NCBI RefSeq assembly: GCF_000280925.3
Contig: NZ_CP012109.1
Coordinates: forward strand, 62,001 to 126,000
DNA: 64,000 nt
From: Myxococcus hansupus
Lineage (GTDB): Bacteria; Myxococcota; Myxococcia; Myxococcales; Myxococcaceae
Direction: 5' to 3'
Each line of letters opens with the position of its first letter. Positions within the stretch are counted from its first letter, which is position 1. This document shows, in pieces, positions 52,827 to 60,667 of the stretch. The translations under genes were made by a program, and so were the position numbers. Under the pieces are notes generated by a model that saw nothing but the letters and a program-made list of their open reading frames with translations, did no database searches and was not told the DNA's origin.

Positions 52827-53738
52827 TCAGCCCTTGTATGTCTCCAGGGACTGGTCGAGCAGCTCGGTGAGCCAGTTCATCACCACGCGGACCCGGCGCG
52901 GCACGCTCCTGCCGTAGGTGTGCAGGAGCGAGACGGGCATGGGCATGCAGGTGAGCGTTGGCAGCACCTCGACGAGCGTGTCCTCCCGGAGGCGCTCACG
53001 CGCGTTGAGCCGGGGTATCTGGACGATGCCCAGCCCCGCACGGCAGGCCGAGACGTAGGCGTCGACGCTGCTGACCGTCACCATGCTCCGCATCGGGAGC
53101 TCGCGGTAGCCGTCCTCGTGGGGGTACTCGAACGTCGGCGTCTCCGCGCCGAGCCCCGGGTCGTAATGGACGACGAAGTGTCGGTCGAGGTCCTCCAGCC
53201 GCTGCGGTGTTCCGTACTTCCGCAGGTAGGCGGCGCTGGCGTAGTTCGTCATCCGCAAGATGCCGAGCTTGCGGCCCACCAGCTCTGGGTCTCCCTGGGC
53301 GCCCACGCGGAGCACGCAGTCGAAGCCCTCTCGGAAGGGCTCGGTGCGCCGGTCCGTCGTGTTGATGAGCACCTCGAGTTGGGGATGCCGCGTGAGCAGC
53401 TCGGGGAGCCGGGGGAGGATGATGTCGCGCGCGATGTTGACCGGCAGGTCGATGCGCACGCGCCCGCGCAGGCCGCGCGCGCCCTGGAACATCGTCCCCA
53501 GCTCCTCTGCCTCCTGGGCCAGCCGCCGTGCTCGGGGGAGCAGCTCTTCCCCTTCCGGCGTGAGGCGCACGACGCGGGTCGACCGCTGGAAGAGCTGGCT
53601 GCCCAGCTCCGTCTCCAGCGCCTTCAGTCGCAGGGACACCCGGGCCTTCGGCATGCCGAGCTGCTCGCCCGCGCGGGTGAAGCTGCCGAGCTCGGCCACC
53701 TTGACGAAGATACTCAGCGACTCGAGGTCGATGCGCAT
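52827..53738 (-). CDS. LysR-type transcriptional regulator
   Basis: 303 residues from the ATG at 53738. The N-terminal HTH reads LSIFVKVAELGSFTRAGEQL then MPKARVSLRLKALETELGSQ, and the effector domain follows (RGLRGRVRIDLPVNIARDII, LLTRHPQLEVLINTTDRRTE). It diverges from an SDR gene that it probably regulates. A TGTTTC-N7-GAAACA dyad directly at its start could be its own operator. Confidence 0.95.
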   Translation of the reverse strand: MRIDLESLSIFVKVAELGSFTRAGEQLGMPKARVSLRLKALETELGSQLFQRSTRVVRLTPEGEELLPRARRLAQEAEELGTMFQGARGLRGRVRIDLPVNIARDIILPRLPELLTRHPQLEVLINTTDRRTEPFREGFDCVLRVGAQGDPELVGRKLGILRMTNYASAAYLRKYGTPQRLEDLDRHFVVHYDPGLGAETPTFEYPHEDGYRELPMRSMVTVSSVDAYVSACRAGLGIVQIPRLNARERLREDTLVEVLPTLTCMPMPVSLLHTYGRSVPRRVRVVMNWLTELLDQSLETYKG

Positions 53739-53757
53739 TGTTTCTCCAATCGAAACA
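53739..53757. promoter_or_regulatory. Candidate operator between lysR and SDR genes
   Basis: Perfect 6-base arms TGTTTC and GAAACA with a 7-base spacer (a T-N11-A type site within TTTCTCCAATCGAAA), abutting the lysR start and 98 bases upstream of the SDR start. Fits LysR autoregulation and activation of the divergent gene. Confidence 0.5.
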
Positions 53758-53854
53758 GTGTGTCGGATGGTCGCCACGTTCTCAACCCGGGGGCTGCCCA
53801 CTATTCATGGACGTGTGCGGTGCGAAGCGCCGCGCTTTCCCGAAAGGAATCGAC

Positions 53855-54625
53855 ATGGGCACCTCGAACCCGACGCGCGTGGCACTCATCACCGGAGGAA
53901 GCCGTGGCTTGGGGCGGAGCATGGCGCTCCATCTCGCTGCGCGCGGCACGGGCATCCTCCTGACCTACCGTGGCGGCGCGGCGGAGGCAGCGGAGACCGT
54001 GAAGCAGATTGAAGCCGCGGGCGGCAAGGCGGTGGCGCTCCAACTCGATGTGGGAGACACGAAGGGCTTCGACGCGTTCGTGGAGCGCGTTCGCACGGAG
54101 CTGGGTCGTCACTTCGGCCGCGAGCGGCTGGACGTCCTGGTGAACAACGCGGGCATCGGCATCCACGCCAGCTTCGCGGAGACCACCGAGGCGCAGTTCG
54201 ACGAACTCATGAACATCCACCTGAAGGGGGCGTTCTTCCTCACGCAGCGGCTGTTGCCCGTGTTGGCGGATGGCGGGCGCATCCTGAACATCTCCACGGG
54301 GCTGGCGCGGTTCACCTTCCCGGGGTACGCCGCCTACGCGGCGATGAAGGCGGGCGTGGAAGCCCTCACCCGATACATGGCGAAGGAGCTGGGGCCGCGC
54401 GGCATCGCGGTCAACGTGCTCGCGCCGGGCCCGGTGGAAACGGACTTCCGGGATGGGGCCGTTCGCGACAGCCCCGAGATGAAGAAGGCGCTGTCCGCGC
54501 AGACGGCGCTCGGCCGCGTGGGCCTGCCCGATGATATCGGCGGCATCGCGGCGGCGCTGCTGGCGCCGGAGGGCGGATGGGTGACGGGGCAGCGCATCGA
54601 AGCCTCGGGCGGCATCTTCCTCTGA
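53855..54625 (+). CDS. SDR-family oxidoreductase
   Basis: 256 residues. Cofactor motif ALITGGSRGLG, NNAG at about residue 91, and the catalytic Ser...Tyr-x3-Lys set in LNISTGLARFTFPGYAAYAAMKAG. The C-terminal segment GGWVTGQRIEASGGIF is typical. It reduces a keto or aldehyde substrate with NAD(P)H; the substrate is unknown. Divergent from the LysR gene, which likely controls it. The ATG has AAAGGAATC upstream. Confidence 0.93.
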   Translation: MGTSNPTRVALITGGSRGLGRSMALHLAARGTGILLTYRGGAAEAAETVKQIEAAGGKAVALQLDVGDTKGFDAFVERVRTELGRHFGRERLDVLVNNAGIGIHASFAETTEAQFDELMNIHLKGAFFLTQRLLPVLADGGRILNISTGLARFTFPGYAAYAAMKAGVEALTRYMAKELGPRGIAVNVLAPGPVETDFRDGAVRDSPEMKKALSAQTALGRVGLPDDIGGIAAALLAPEGGWVTGQRIEASGGIFL

Positions 54626-54659
54626 GGGCGCGGAGGCCCTGGCCGCCCGTCATACAGAC

Positions 54660-55010
54660 CGGCGCCTCCGAAGGCGCGCGGCTCCGGTGCTCTGCGCTTC
54701 AGATTGGCCGGAGCCTCCGAAGGGATTGGTCCCGGCGCTCCGCTTTTCCATCGGACTGGAGCCACGGATGCGGCGCGTGGCTCCGGTACCCATCGCTTCA
54801 GATTGGCCGGAGCCTCCGAAGGGTTTGTCCCAGCACTCCGCTTTTCAATTGGACTGGGGCCGCCGAAGCGGCGCGCAGCTCCGGTGCCCAGCGTTTCAGC
54901 TTGGCCGGAGCCTCCGAAGGGGCGCTTCGCCCCCCGGTGCTCCGCACGCTCCAATCGGACTGGAGCCTCCGGAAAAGGCGTGGCCTCGGCGCTCAGCGCT
55001 TCAATCGGAG
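54660..55010 (+). repeat. ~99-bp tandem repeat array with internal hairpins
   Basis: About three imperfect copies of a ~99-base unit (the ttggcc block begins at 54704, 54803 and 54901), each split into two similar half-units of about 50 bases. Both halves carry variants of a short dyad such as CGGAGCCTCCG, which can fold into hairpins. The last half-unit runs into the final codons of the minus-strand dehydrogenase gene that ends at 54993. The unit is a multiple of three, so open frames appear in several frames over 54626-54992; none is a credible gene. Confidence 0.75.
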
Positions 55011-56156
55011 GATGAGGTCTTTGTCGGGCCCGCAGTCACCACGGCCATCGCAGTTGCTGGTGGTGACGTAGAGGTGGCCATCCGGGCCCATGAGGACCTC
55101 GCGCAGCCGGCCGTGGGTGTTGCGCAGGTACACCTCGTGGCGGGCCACGCGGTGCGAGTCCGGCGCGAACTCCACGCGCTGGAGGTGGCGCGAGCCCAGG
55201 GTGCCGATGAGCAGCGAGCCCTTCCACTCGGGGATGGCCGTGCCCGTGTAGATGGCGGCGCCGCCGGGAGGCATCGCATCCGCGTAGGTGATGGACGGGG
55301 TGATTTGCCCCGAGCGCGTCTCGCACGAATAGATGCCTGGCCAACCCAGGTTGTCCCCTCGGCGGGCGACGCTCACTTCGTCATGGCCTCGGCGCAGCGT
55401 CTCGCCGCTGGGGCCGTGGTCCACCACGTACAGCGTGGCGTCATCACGCCAGTCGAAGGCCTGGAGGTTGCGGATGCCGGTGAGGAACGCCGGTGAACCC
55501 GGCGTGGGATTGTCCTGCGGCACCTGGCCCTCGGGCGTCAGGCGCAGCAGCTTGCCCGCGGGGTCGTTCGCGTTCTGCGAGCGGTCCGGGCCTCGCGCGT
55601 CGCCGGTGCCGGCGTACAGCATCCCGTCCGGCCCGAAGCGCAGCCGTCCGCCATCGTGGTACGTGGCGGAGGCGATGCCGCCGAAGATGACGCGGTCGAG
55701 TGTCGCGGTGGCGTGGTCCTCGGACAGCGTCCACCGCTCGATGCGGTTCTCCTCGGTGCCCCCCGCGTCGGTGGTGACGTAGATGTAGAACTGGCGGTTT
55801 CTCGCGAAGTCGGGATGCGGCGCGATGCCCAGCAGTCCGCCCTCCGCGGCGTCCGCGACGGGCACGGTCGCCACGGGCTGTGGCTGGAGCGCGCCGTCCT
55901 TGAGCAGTCGGATGCGGCCGGGGCGCTCGGTGACGAGCGCGTCACCCCCTGGAAGCCACGCGATGCCCCACGGCGTCTCGAGCCCCTTCGCGACGACCTC
56001 GACCTCGAAGGGCACGGTGCCGTCCTGCCCCCAGTCGTCCTTCACGAGGATGCAGTCTTGAGGGGACGCGGTGCCTTGGGCCTGACTCCTGCGGCAGGCG
56101 GAGGCGGACAGTGCGAGCACCACGAGGGCGGACAACAAGGGGAGAGAGGCGCGCAT
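54993..56156 (-). CDS. PQQ-dependent aldose (soluble) sugar dehydrogenase
   Basis: 387 residues. Signal with a lipobox-like LALSASACRRS. Propeller segments typical of the YliI/sGDH family: KGLETPWGIAWLPGGDALVT, ERPGRIRLLKDG, GLLGIAPHPDFARNRQFYIY, GGRLRFGPDGMLYAGTGDAR, HDEVSVARRGDNLGWPGIYS, then REVLMGPDGHLYVTTSNCDG. Oxidises sugars in the periplasm with PQQ. Its 3' end is covered by the tandem repeat array. Confidence 0.93.
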   Translation of the reverse strand: MRASLPLLSALVVLALSASACRRSQAQGTASPQDCILVKDDWGQDGTVPFEVEVVAKGLETPWGIAWLPGGDALVTERPGRIRLLKDGALQPQPVATVPVADAAEGGLLGIAPHPDFARNRQFYIYVTTDAGGTEENRIERWTLSEDHATATLDRVIFGGIASATYHDGGRLRFGPDGMLYAGTGDARGPDRSQNANDPAGKLLRLTPEGQVPQDNPTPGSPAFLTGIRNLQAFDWRDDATLYVVDHGPSGETLRRGHDEVSVARRGDNLGWPGIYSCETRSGQITPSITYADAMPPGGAAIYTGTAIPEWKGSLLIGTLGSRHLQRVEFAPDSHRVARHEVYLRNTHGRLREVLMGPDGHLYVTTSNCDGRGDCGPDKDLILRLKR

Positions 56157-56243
56157 GCACGGATTAATGTCCTCGCACCCGTGAATGCGCCAGCCTCATG
56201 GCCACCGAGCGTCCACGCGCGGACGCGGGGTCCCCGCGCGCGC

Positions 56244-57137
56244 TCAGTGGTCGGCGTACCGCTTCTCGCCAGCCTCCACGCGCAGCGCGAGCCGGTTGCC
56301 CTTCGGTGGCAACGGGCAGGTGGCGAACTGGGTGAAGGCGCAGGGCGGGTTGTAGGCGCGGTTGAAGTCGAGCACCACGCGCCCCTCCTTGGGCATGTCC
56401 GCGGAGAGGAAGCGGCCCGCGCCGTAGGTCGTGTCCCGGTTCGTCGGGTCCGCGAAGATGATGAAGAGCCCGCCCGAGCCATCCTCCACGGGCGTCAGCC
56501 GGTGCTCCTTGCCATCCACGGTGAAGACCAGGATGCCTGGGGCCTTCATCTCCTCCACGGTGCCGAGCACGTTGGGCACCTGGATGGTGCGAGGCGTCTC
56601 CGCCGGTTCGAAGCGTGCCTCGACGCGCCACTGGGGACTGGCCGGGTACGTGGGGATGCCGTGGAACGCCTTCCGCGCGGGGGCGTTGGCGTCCCGTACG
56701 CGCACGCCCAGCTTGTCGCCTCGGAGGATGAGCTGGAAGCTGACGCTCCCGAGCTTCAGCACATCCGGTGAGCCCTTCTCGTCCGTCTGGAGCGCGCCAC
56801 CCGTGAAGGGCTGTCCGTTGCGGGTGATGACGACGCCCGGTGCGGGTTGGAGCTGGGCGGTGCCGCCCTTCCGGGTGAAGGTGCCCAGCTTCGCGGGAGT
56901 GCCCGCCGGGAAGGGGACGTCGTTCCCTGGCGCCGAGCCCACCGACTGCTCGCCCTCCGCGAGCCAGAACAGGCCCACGAGGGTGAGCCAGCCGTCCTCC
57001 GCCTGGAGGCGCTCGATGCGCTGCGCATGCCATTCACGGGTCGAAGTCGTCAGGGCTTCAGTGGCGGGGGTGGGCATGTTCTTGGGAGCTGGCGCGGCTT
57101 GGAGGGCGAGAGACAGGGCCAGGGCAATGGGTGTCAT
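56244..57137 (-). CDS. DUF1684 family protein
   Basis: 297 residues with a signal peptide (ALALSLALQAAPAPKN). DUF1684 hallmarks: WHAQRIERLQAEDGWLTLVG near the start, AHGIP-like FHGIPTYPASPQWRVEARFE, then VVLDFNRAYNPPCAFTQFAT with CPLPPKGNRLALRVEAGEKR. Function unknown. Confidence 0.92.
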   Translation of the reverse strand: MTPIALALSLALQAAPAPKNMPTPATEALTTSTREWHAQRIERLQAEDGWLTLVGLFWLAEGEQSVGSAPGNDVPFPAGTPAKLGTFTRKGGTAQLQPAPGVVITRNGQPFTGGALQTDEKGSPDVLKLGSVSFQLILRGDKLGVRVRDANAPARKAFHGIPTYPASPQWRVEARFEPAETPRTIQVPNVLGTVEEMKAPGILVFTVDGKEHRLTPVEDGSGGLFIIFADPTNRDTTYGAGRFLSADMPKEGRVVLDFNRAYNPPCAFTQFATCPLPPKGNRLALRVEAGEKRYADH

Positions 57138-57200
57138 GTCGGGGGCCTCGGGGGAGGGGAGCCCCTGTCTAACAGGGAGGCCGCCGAGGCGCAGGGGCCC

Positions 57201-58125
57201 GTGCCCTGGTGGGAGTTGCCGGAGCGCGAACTCCGTGCGAAGCCGGACGTCGCGCGTGCACCTCGACCTTCAGCCCACACCGCCACCCGGTGCCTTCCGG
57301 AAGCTCGCCCTGGGGACGTGGCGCGCCTCGGGCGACCCCAGTGCCTATGCGGCCGTGGAAGTGCGCATGGAGCGGGCGCTCGCGTTCCTCGAAGCGCACA
57401 AGGGCCGGACGGGACAGCGTCTCACGGTGACTCACCTGGTGGCCAAGGTCGCCGCGGACGCGCTTCGCCGCCACCCGGATGCGAACGTGCTGCTGCGGTG
57501 GAACCGGCCCTTCCTGCGCAAGGACGTGGGCGTCTGCGTGCTGGTGGTGCAGCCGGGAGACACGGGGCGCGCCGACCTGACGACGGCGACGGTGCATCGC
57601 GCGGATGCGCTGTCGCTCGCGTCCTTCGCGGAGGCGATGGCCTCACGCATCGACGCGGTCCGTGCTCGCAGGGACGCGGTCATCGAGCGCGGCAAGCGCC
57701 GTTCGTACCGCATCCCGGGCTTCTTGATGGGACTGGCGCTGCGGCTGTTGTCCTTCGTCTGGTTCACGTTGAACGTGGACCTTCGGTGGGTGGGGATGCC
57801 GTGGGACCCGTTCGGCTCGGTGGCGGTGACGAGCCTCGGCTCGTTGGGACTGGAGCGCGGTTACGTGGCGCTGGTGCCGTACACGCGGGTGCCGCTGCTG
57901 CTGGCCCCGGGCGCGGTGCGGACCGAGCCCGTGCTGGACGCGGGCACCCTGGCTGTCGGGAAGGTGATGACCCTCACCTGTACCTGGGACGCGCGAGTCA
58001 TCGGCGTGGAGGACGTGGCCGCGGTCCTGCGTCACATCGGCGCGGCGCTGGAGGACCCGGAGGGCGCCTGGGGGCCGGCGGACATGACGCGCGGTGGCGC
58101 TGCGGGCGAGCCCGGGGTGGGGTAG
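57201..58125 (+). pseudogene. 2-oxoacid dehydrogenase acyltransferase-like protein with an apparent frameshift
   Basis: The main open part (from 57256, VHLDLQPTPPPGAFRKLALG) has the catalytic-domain layout of E2 acyltransferases: TVTHLVAKVAADALRRHPDA early, then VDLRWVGMPWDPFGSVAVTS and RVPLLLAPGAVRTEPVLDAG, and the end LTCTWDARVIGVEDVAAVL, where the usual HxxxDG is replaced by TWDARVIG. No lipoyl domain is present. The preceding 18 codons in another frame (from the GTG at 57201: PWWELPERELRAKPDVA) look like its natural start, and removal of one base near 57253 joins the two parts into about 307 residues. If no frameshift exists, translation would have to start at the GTG at 57256, which has no ribosome site. 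Confidence 0.65.
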
Positions 58126-58162
58126 CATCGACAGGCGTCGCTTCGTTTCGTGAGGTGCCCTC

Positions 58163-58390
58163 GTGTCCGTGAACATCAACCGCCGTGTCATCGCTTCTCG
58201 CCCGGTGGGTCGCGCCCTCGGTGGGCAGGACCGCTTCGAGAAGGAGTCCCTGGAAGGGCCTGCGGAGGGCGGCCTCGCGGCGGCGCGGCGTCAGCGGATG
58301 GCGGGTGGGACGCTGCGGGCCGGAGAAGAGAGCCCCTTCGCCGCGAAGCTGCGGAAGCTCGCGGGTGGCGCCTCGGACGACGAGCGCTGA
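58163..58390 (+). CDS. Small basic hypothetical protein, 75 residues
   Basis: From a GTG (SVNINRRVIASRPVGRALGG). Rich in Arg, Ala and Gly, with no span or motif. Alternative frames over the same bases look less natural. It could be regulatory or a small structural protein; confidence is moderate. Confidence 0.5.
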   Translation: MSVNINRRVIASRPVGRALGGQDRFEKESLEGPAEGGLAAARRQRMAGGTLRAGEESPFAAKLRKLAGGASDDER

Positions 58391-58427
58391 GCACGCGACG
58401 GGCTGTCTTTCGCGACGTGTCGCTTGA

Positions 58428-58446
58428 GCCTCACGCGGCGTGAGGC
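58428..58446. promoter_or_regulatory. Short palindrome upstream of the TipAS gene
   Basis: Perfect 9-base arms GCCTCACGC and GCGTGAGGC separated by one base. It lies between two small genes and overlaps an alternative GTG start at 58440, so the ATG at 58497 is favoured for the next gene. May be a terminator or an operator. Confidence 0.45.
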
Positions 58447-58496
58447 CGTACCTGTTTCATCGCGCCACACTTCCGTGGCGGGATGAGGTGCGGAGC

Positions 58497-58853
58497 ATGT
58501 TCGAGAAGCACTGCACGCCGGAGCAGCTTCAGCAGTTGCAGGCTCGCCGGGAGGCCCTGGGCGAGGACGCGATTCGTCAGGTCGAAGCCGAGTGGCCCCA
58601 GCTCATCGCCCGCGTCCGCGCGGAGATGGACCAGGGCACGGACCCCACGAGCGAGCCGGTGCGCGCGTTGGCGGCGCGCTGGCGCGAGCTGCTGACGGCT
58701 TTCACGGGAGGAGACCCCGGCATCCAGCGGGCCTTGTCGGCGATGCATCAACAGGAGCCCGCCGCCGCCTCGAAGCACGGCTTGGACCCCCAGCTCTTCG
58801 AGTACATCGGCAAGGCGATGGCCTGTCTGGACGGGCTGGTCTCGCCGCGGTGA
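58497..58853 (+). CDS. Stand-alone TipAS-like domain protein
   Basis: 118 residues from the ATG at 58497 (a GTG at 58440 would give 137). The TipAS pattern is clear: LGEDAIRQVEAEWPQLIARV, then VRALAARWRELLTAFTGGDP and QEPAAASKHGLDPQLFEYIG. In MerR-family TipA proteins this domain captures thiopeptide antibiotics; here there is no DNA-binding part, so it is more likely a sequestration or accessory protein. It is followed 75 bases later by a cPPRD protein gene. Confidence 0.85.
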   Translation: MFEKHCTPEQLQQLQARREALGEDAIRQVEAEWPQLIARVRAEMDQGTDPTSEPVRALAARWRELLTAFTGGDPGIQRALSAMHQQEPAAASKHGLDPQLFEYIGKAMACLDGLVSPR

Positions 58854-58928
58854 GGCACGGGTTTCAGGGAGGGCGCTCCAGGTGCGTCCCTGGGGCGCCG
58901 CGGTACCGGGCTTGGAGGAGAGACTGCG

Positions 58929-59234
58929 ATGAAAGTCTATCTGGACGATGAGCGCGCCACGCCGGAGGGCTGGGTGCGCGTGTGGTGGCCCGAGGAGGCC
59001 ATCTCCCTGCTGGAGAGCGGGCAGGTGACGGAGCTGAGCCTGGACCACGACCTGGGCGATGACGCGCACGGCACGGGGTACGACGTCCTGCTGTGGCTGG
59101 AGGAGGCCGTGGCGACCCGTGGCTTCGTGCCGCCACGGGTCCAGCTGCATTCGGCGAACAGCTCCGCGCGCCAGAAGATGGTGCTGGCGATCGCTCGCAT
59201 CGAGCGCTTCGCCCAGGAACAGCGGGGCGGGTGA
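58929..59234 (+). CDS. Cyclic-phosphate-processing receiver-like (cPPRD) protein
   Basis: 101 residues, a single domain: MKVYLDDERATPEGWVRVWW with an early acidic pair, then ELSLDHDLGDDAHGTGYDVL (the D-H-D-L-G signature) and VQLHSANSSARQKM. The fold is receiver-like; family members are linked to RNA/nucleotide repair and conflict systems. It is convergent with the next gene. Confidence 0.9.
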   Translation: MKVYLDDERATPEGWVRVWWPEEAISLLESGQVTELSLDHDLGDDAHGTGYDVLLWLEEAVATRGFVPPRVQLHSANSSARQKMVLAIARIERFAQEQRGG

Positions 59235-59243
59235 GCGCGAGGC

Positions 59244-60521
59244 TCAGCGCTGGCGGCCCGGGTACGCCTGAATCTGCGTGGCGTACGTGTCGCCATCCGC
59301 GATGTAGTTGAACGCGGCCTGGACGGGCGTGCCCTCGGAGAGTTGCTGCGGGGACACGCGCCTGCCGTTGGCGCTGATGCGGGTGGTGTTGGTCACGAAG
59401 AGGTTGAAGGTGGCTCCGGACTCGGCGTCGCGGACCACGATGCGGTCCTTGCCGACCGAGGCCACTTGTCCCTGCATGACGACGCTGGCCAGCACCGTGG
59501 ACCCGACGTCCGCGTCGGACACGGTGGCACGGGAGCCCGAGCCGCCCGTGCCCGTGTCCGTGCGACGCAAGGTGTCCACCTCGCGTTCAAGCCGCTGGAC
59601 CTGCGCACGAAGCCGGGCGACTTCCTGGTCGAGGTTCTCAGGCGGCACGGCACCCTCGGTGGGCGCCGCCGCCGTGCCGCCGCGTGTGCCCGTTGGATTC
59701 GCGGGACGGGGCGCCGCCACCGCTGAGTCGCTTGTCGTGGTGCCACTGCCGCCGGTCGCGGTGCCTCCGCTCATGTTGGACGAGGTGGTGCCAGCCGTGC
59801 CGCTCGGCGTGGTGCCCGCTTGGGTGCCACTGCCACCTGTGGCGGTGCCTCCGCTCACGTTGGACGAGGTGGTGCCTGCTTGGGTGCCACTGTCACCGGT
59901 CGCGGTGCCTCCGCTCATGTTGGACGAGGTGGTGCCCGCTTGGGTGCCACTGCCACCGGTCGCGGTGTCTCCGCTCACGTCGGACGAGGTGGTGCCCGCT
60001 TGGGTTCCACTGCCACCGGTCGCGGTGTCTCCGCTCACGTCGGCCGAGGTGGCGGCCTCCGTGCCGCTCAGGTCGGAGCTAGAGCCTGTCGTCGTGTTCG
60101 TGCTCGCATCCGAGAAGCCCGAGCCGCCAGTGCCACTGCCCGCCGATGGGTTCGTCGCGCCCGTGGCCGAAGGCGCGTACATCCCGGTCCCACTCGTGTC
60201 GCCGGCGATGTTCGAAGCCGCCCCCGGCTGCCACGTGCCACCCGTCGTGGCCTCCAACGGGTTGCTCCGCGTCGCGCCGGCGGGCGGTGCGGCGGCGGGC
60301 TCCGCACCCGTATTGGTTTCAATCGTGCCCATTGGGGTTCCCCCCGAGTTGCTGGGCGTGAGCTGGGGCGGCGGCGTGAAGTTGCCTGGCTCGTAATACG
60401 TCCCCTGTGTTCCGTCGGAAGCTGTCCCGCCAGTCGAGCCACCGCCCGTTACCTGGGCGAGCCCGGCCGATGACGAGAGAAGGCTGAAGGTCAGGGCGGC
60501 ATGGGTGATGGCGCGTCGCAT
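59244..60521 (-). CDS. Secreted Ser/Thr/Gly-rich repeat protein
   Basis: 425 residues from the ATG at 60521. Signal LTFSLLSSSAGLAQ. A long low-complexity region of Gly/Ser/Thr contains tandem 20-residue repeats (SDVSGDTATGGSGTQAGTTS). After it come a coiled coil (LDQEVARLRAQVQRLEREVD) and a small beta domain (STVLASVVMQGQVASVGKDR, then VRDAESGATFNLFVTNTTRI). Probably an exported, adhesin- or spacer-type protein. Open frames on the opposite strand over the repeats are shadows. Confidence 0.85.
   Translation of the reverse strand: MRRAITHAALTFSLLSSSAGLAQVTGGGSTGGTASDGTQGTYYEPGNFTPPPQLTPSNSGGTPMGTIETNTGAEPAAAPPAGATRSNPLEATTGGTWQPGAASNIAGDTSGTGMYAPSATGATNPSAGSGTGGSGFSDASTNTTTGSSSDLSGTEAATSADVSGDTATGGSGTQAGTTSSDVSGDTATGGSGTQAGTTSSNMSGGTATGDSGTQAGTTSSNVSGGTATGGSGTQAGTTPSGTAGTTSSNMSGGTATGGSGTTTSDSAVAAPRPANPTGTRGGTAAAPTEGAVPPENLDQEVARLRAQVQRLEREVDTLRRTDTGTGGSGSRATVSDADVGSTVLASVVMQGQVASVGKDRIVVRDAESGATFNLFVTNTTRISANGRRVSPQQLSEGTPVQAAFNYIADGDTYATQIQAYPGRQR
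59821..60060 (-). repeat. 60-bp tandem repeats in the secreted protein gene
   Basis: Four consecutive 60-base units with few changes, each starting tgggtgccactgccacc (plus-strand reading), with a further degenerate unit upstream at about 59761-59820. They encode 20-residue Gly/Ser/Thr repeats, so copy number can vary without a frameshift. Confidence 0.9.
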
Positions 60522-60667
60522 GGTCGGTTCCTTTCCCGTGGCTTGGAAAAGGTGAGGCCCGGGGGCGAGGCGGCAAGCGTGGCACCAGGCGGACAATCAG
60601 GAGTCTGGCCGCACGATGGGAGTGTTGGCGCCGGAAAGGCGGCGCGAGGCGGCCTCCAAAGCGCTCC

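Noticed and set aside
54577-55071. Open frames over the tandem repeats near 54.7 kb
   Set aside because: Several frames are open simultaneously because the repeat unit is a multiple of three; no ribosome site or coding bias.
59308-60396. 362-codon plus-strand frame over the repeat-rich gene
   Set aside because: Exists because of the 60-bp repeats; no start site or domain; the minus frame has a signal peptide and a folded C-terminus.
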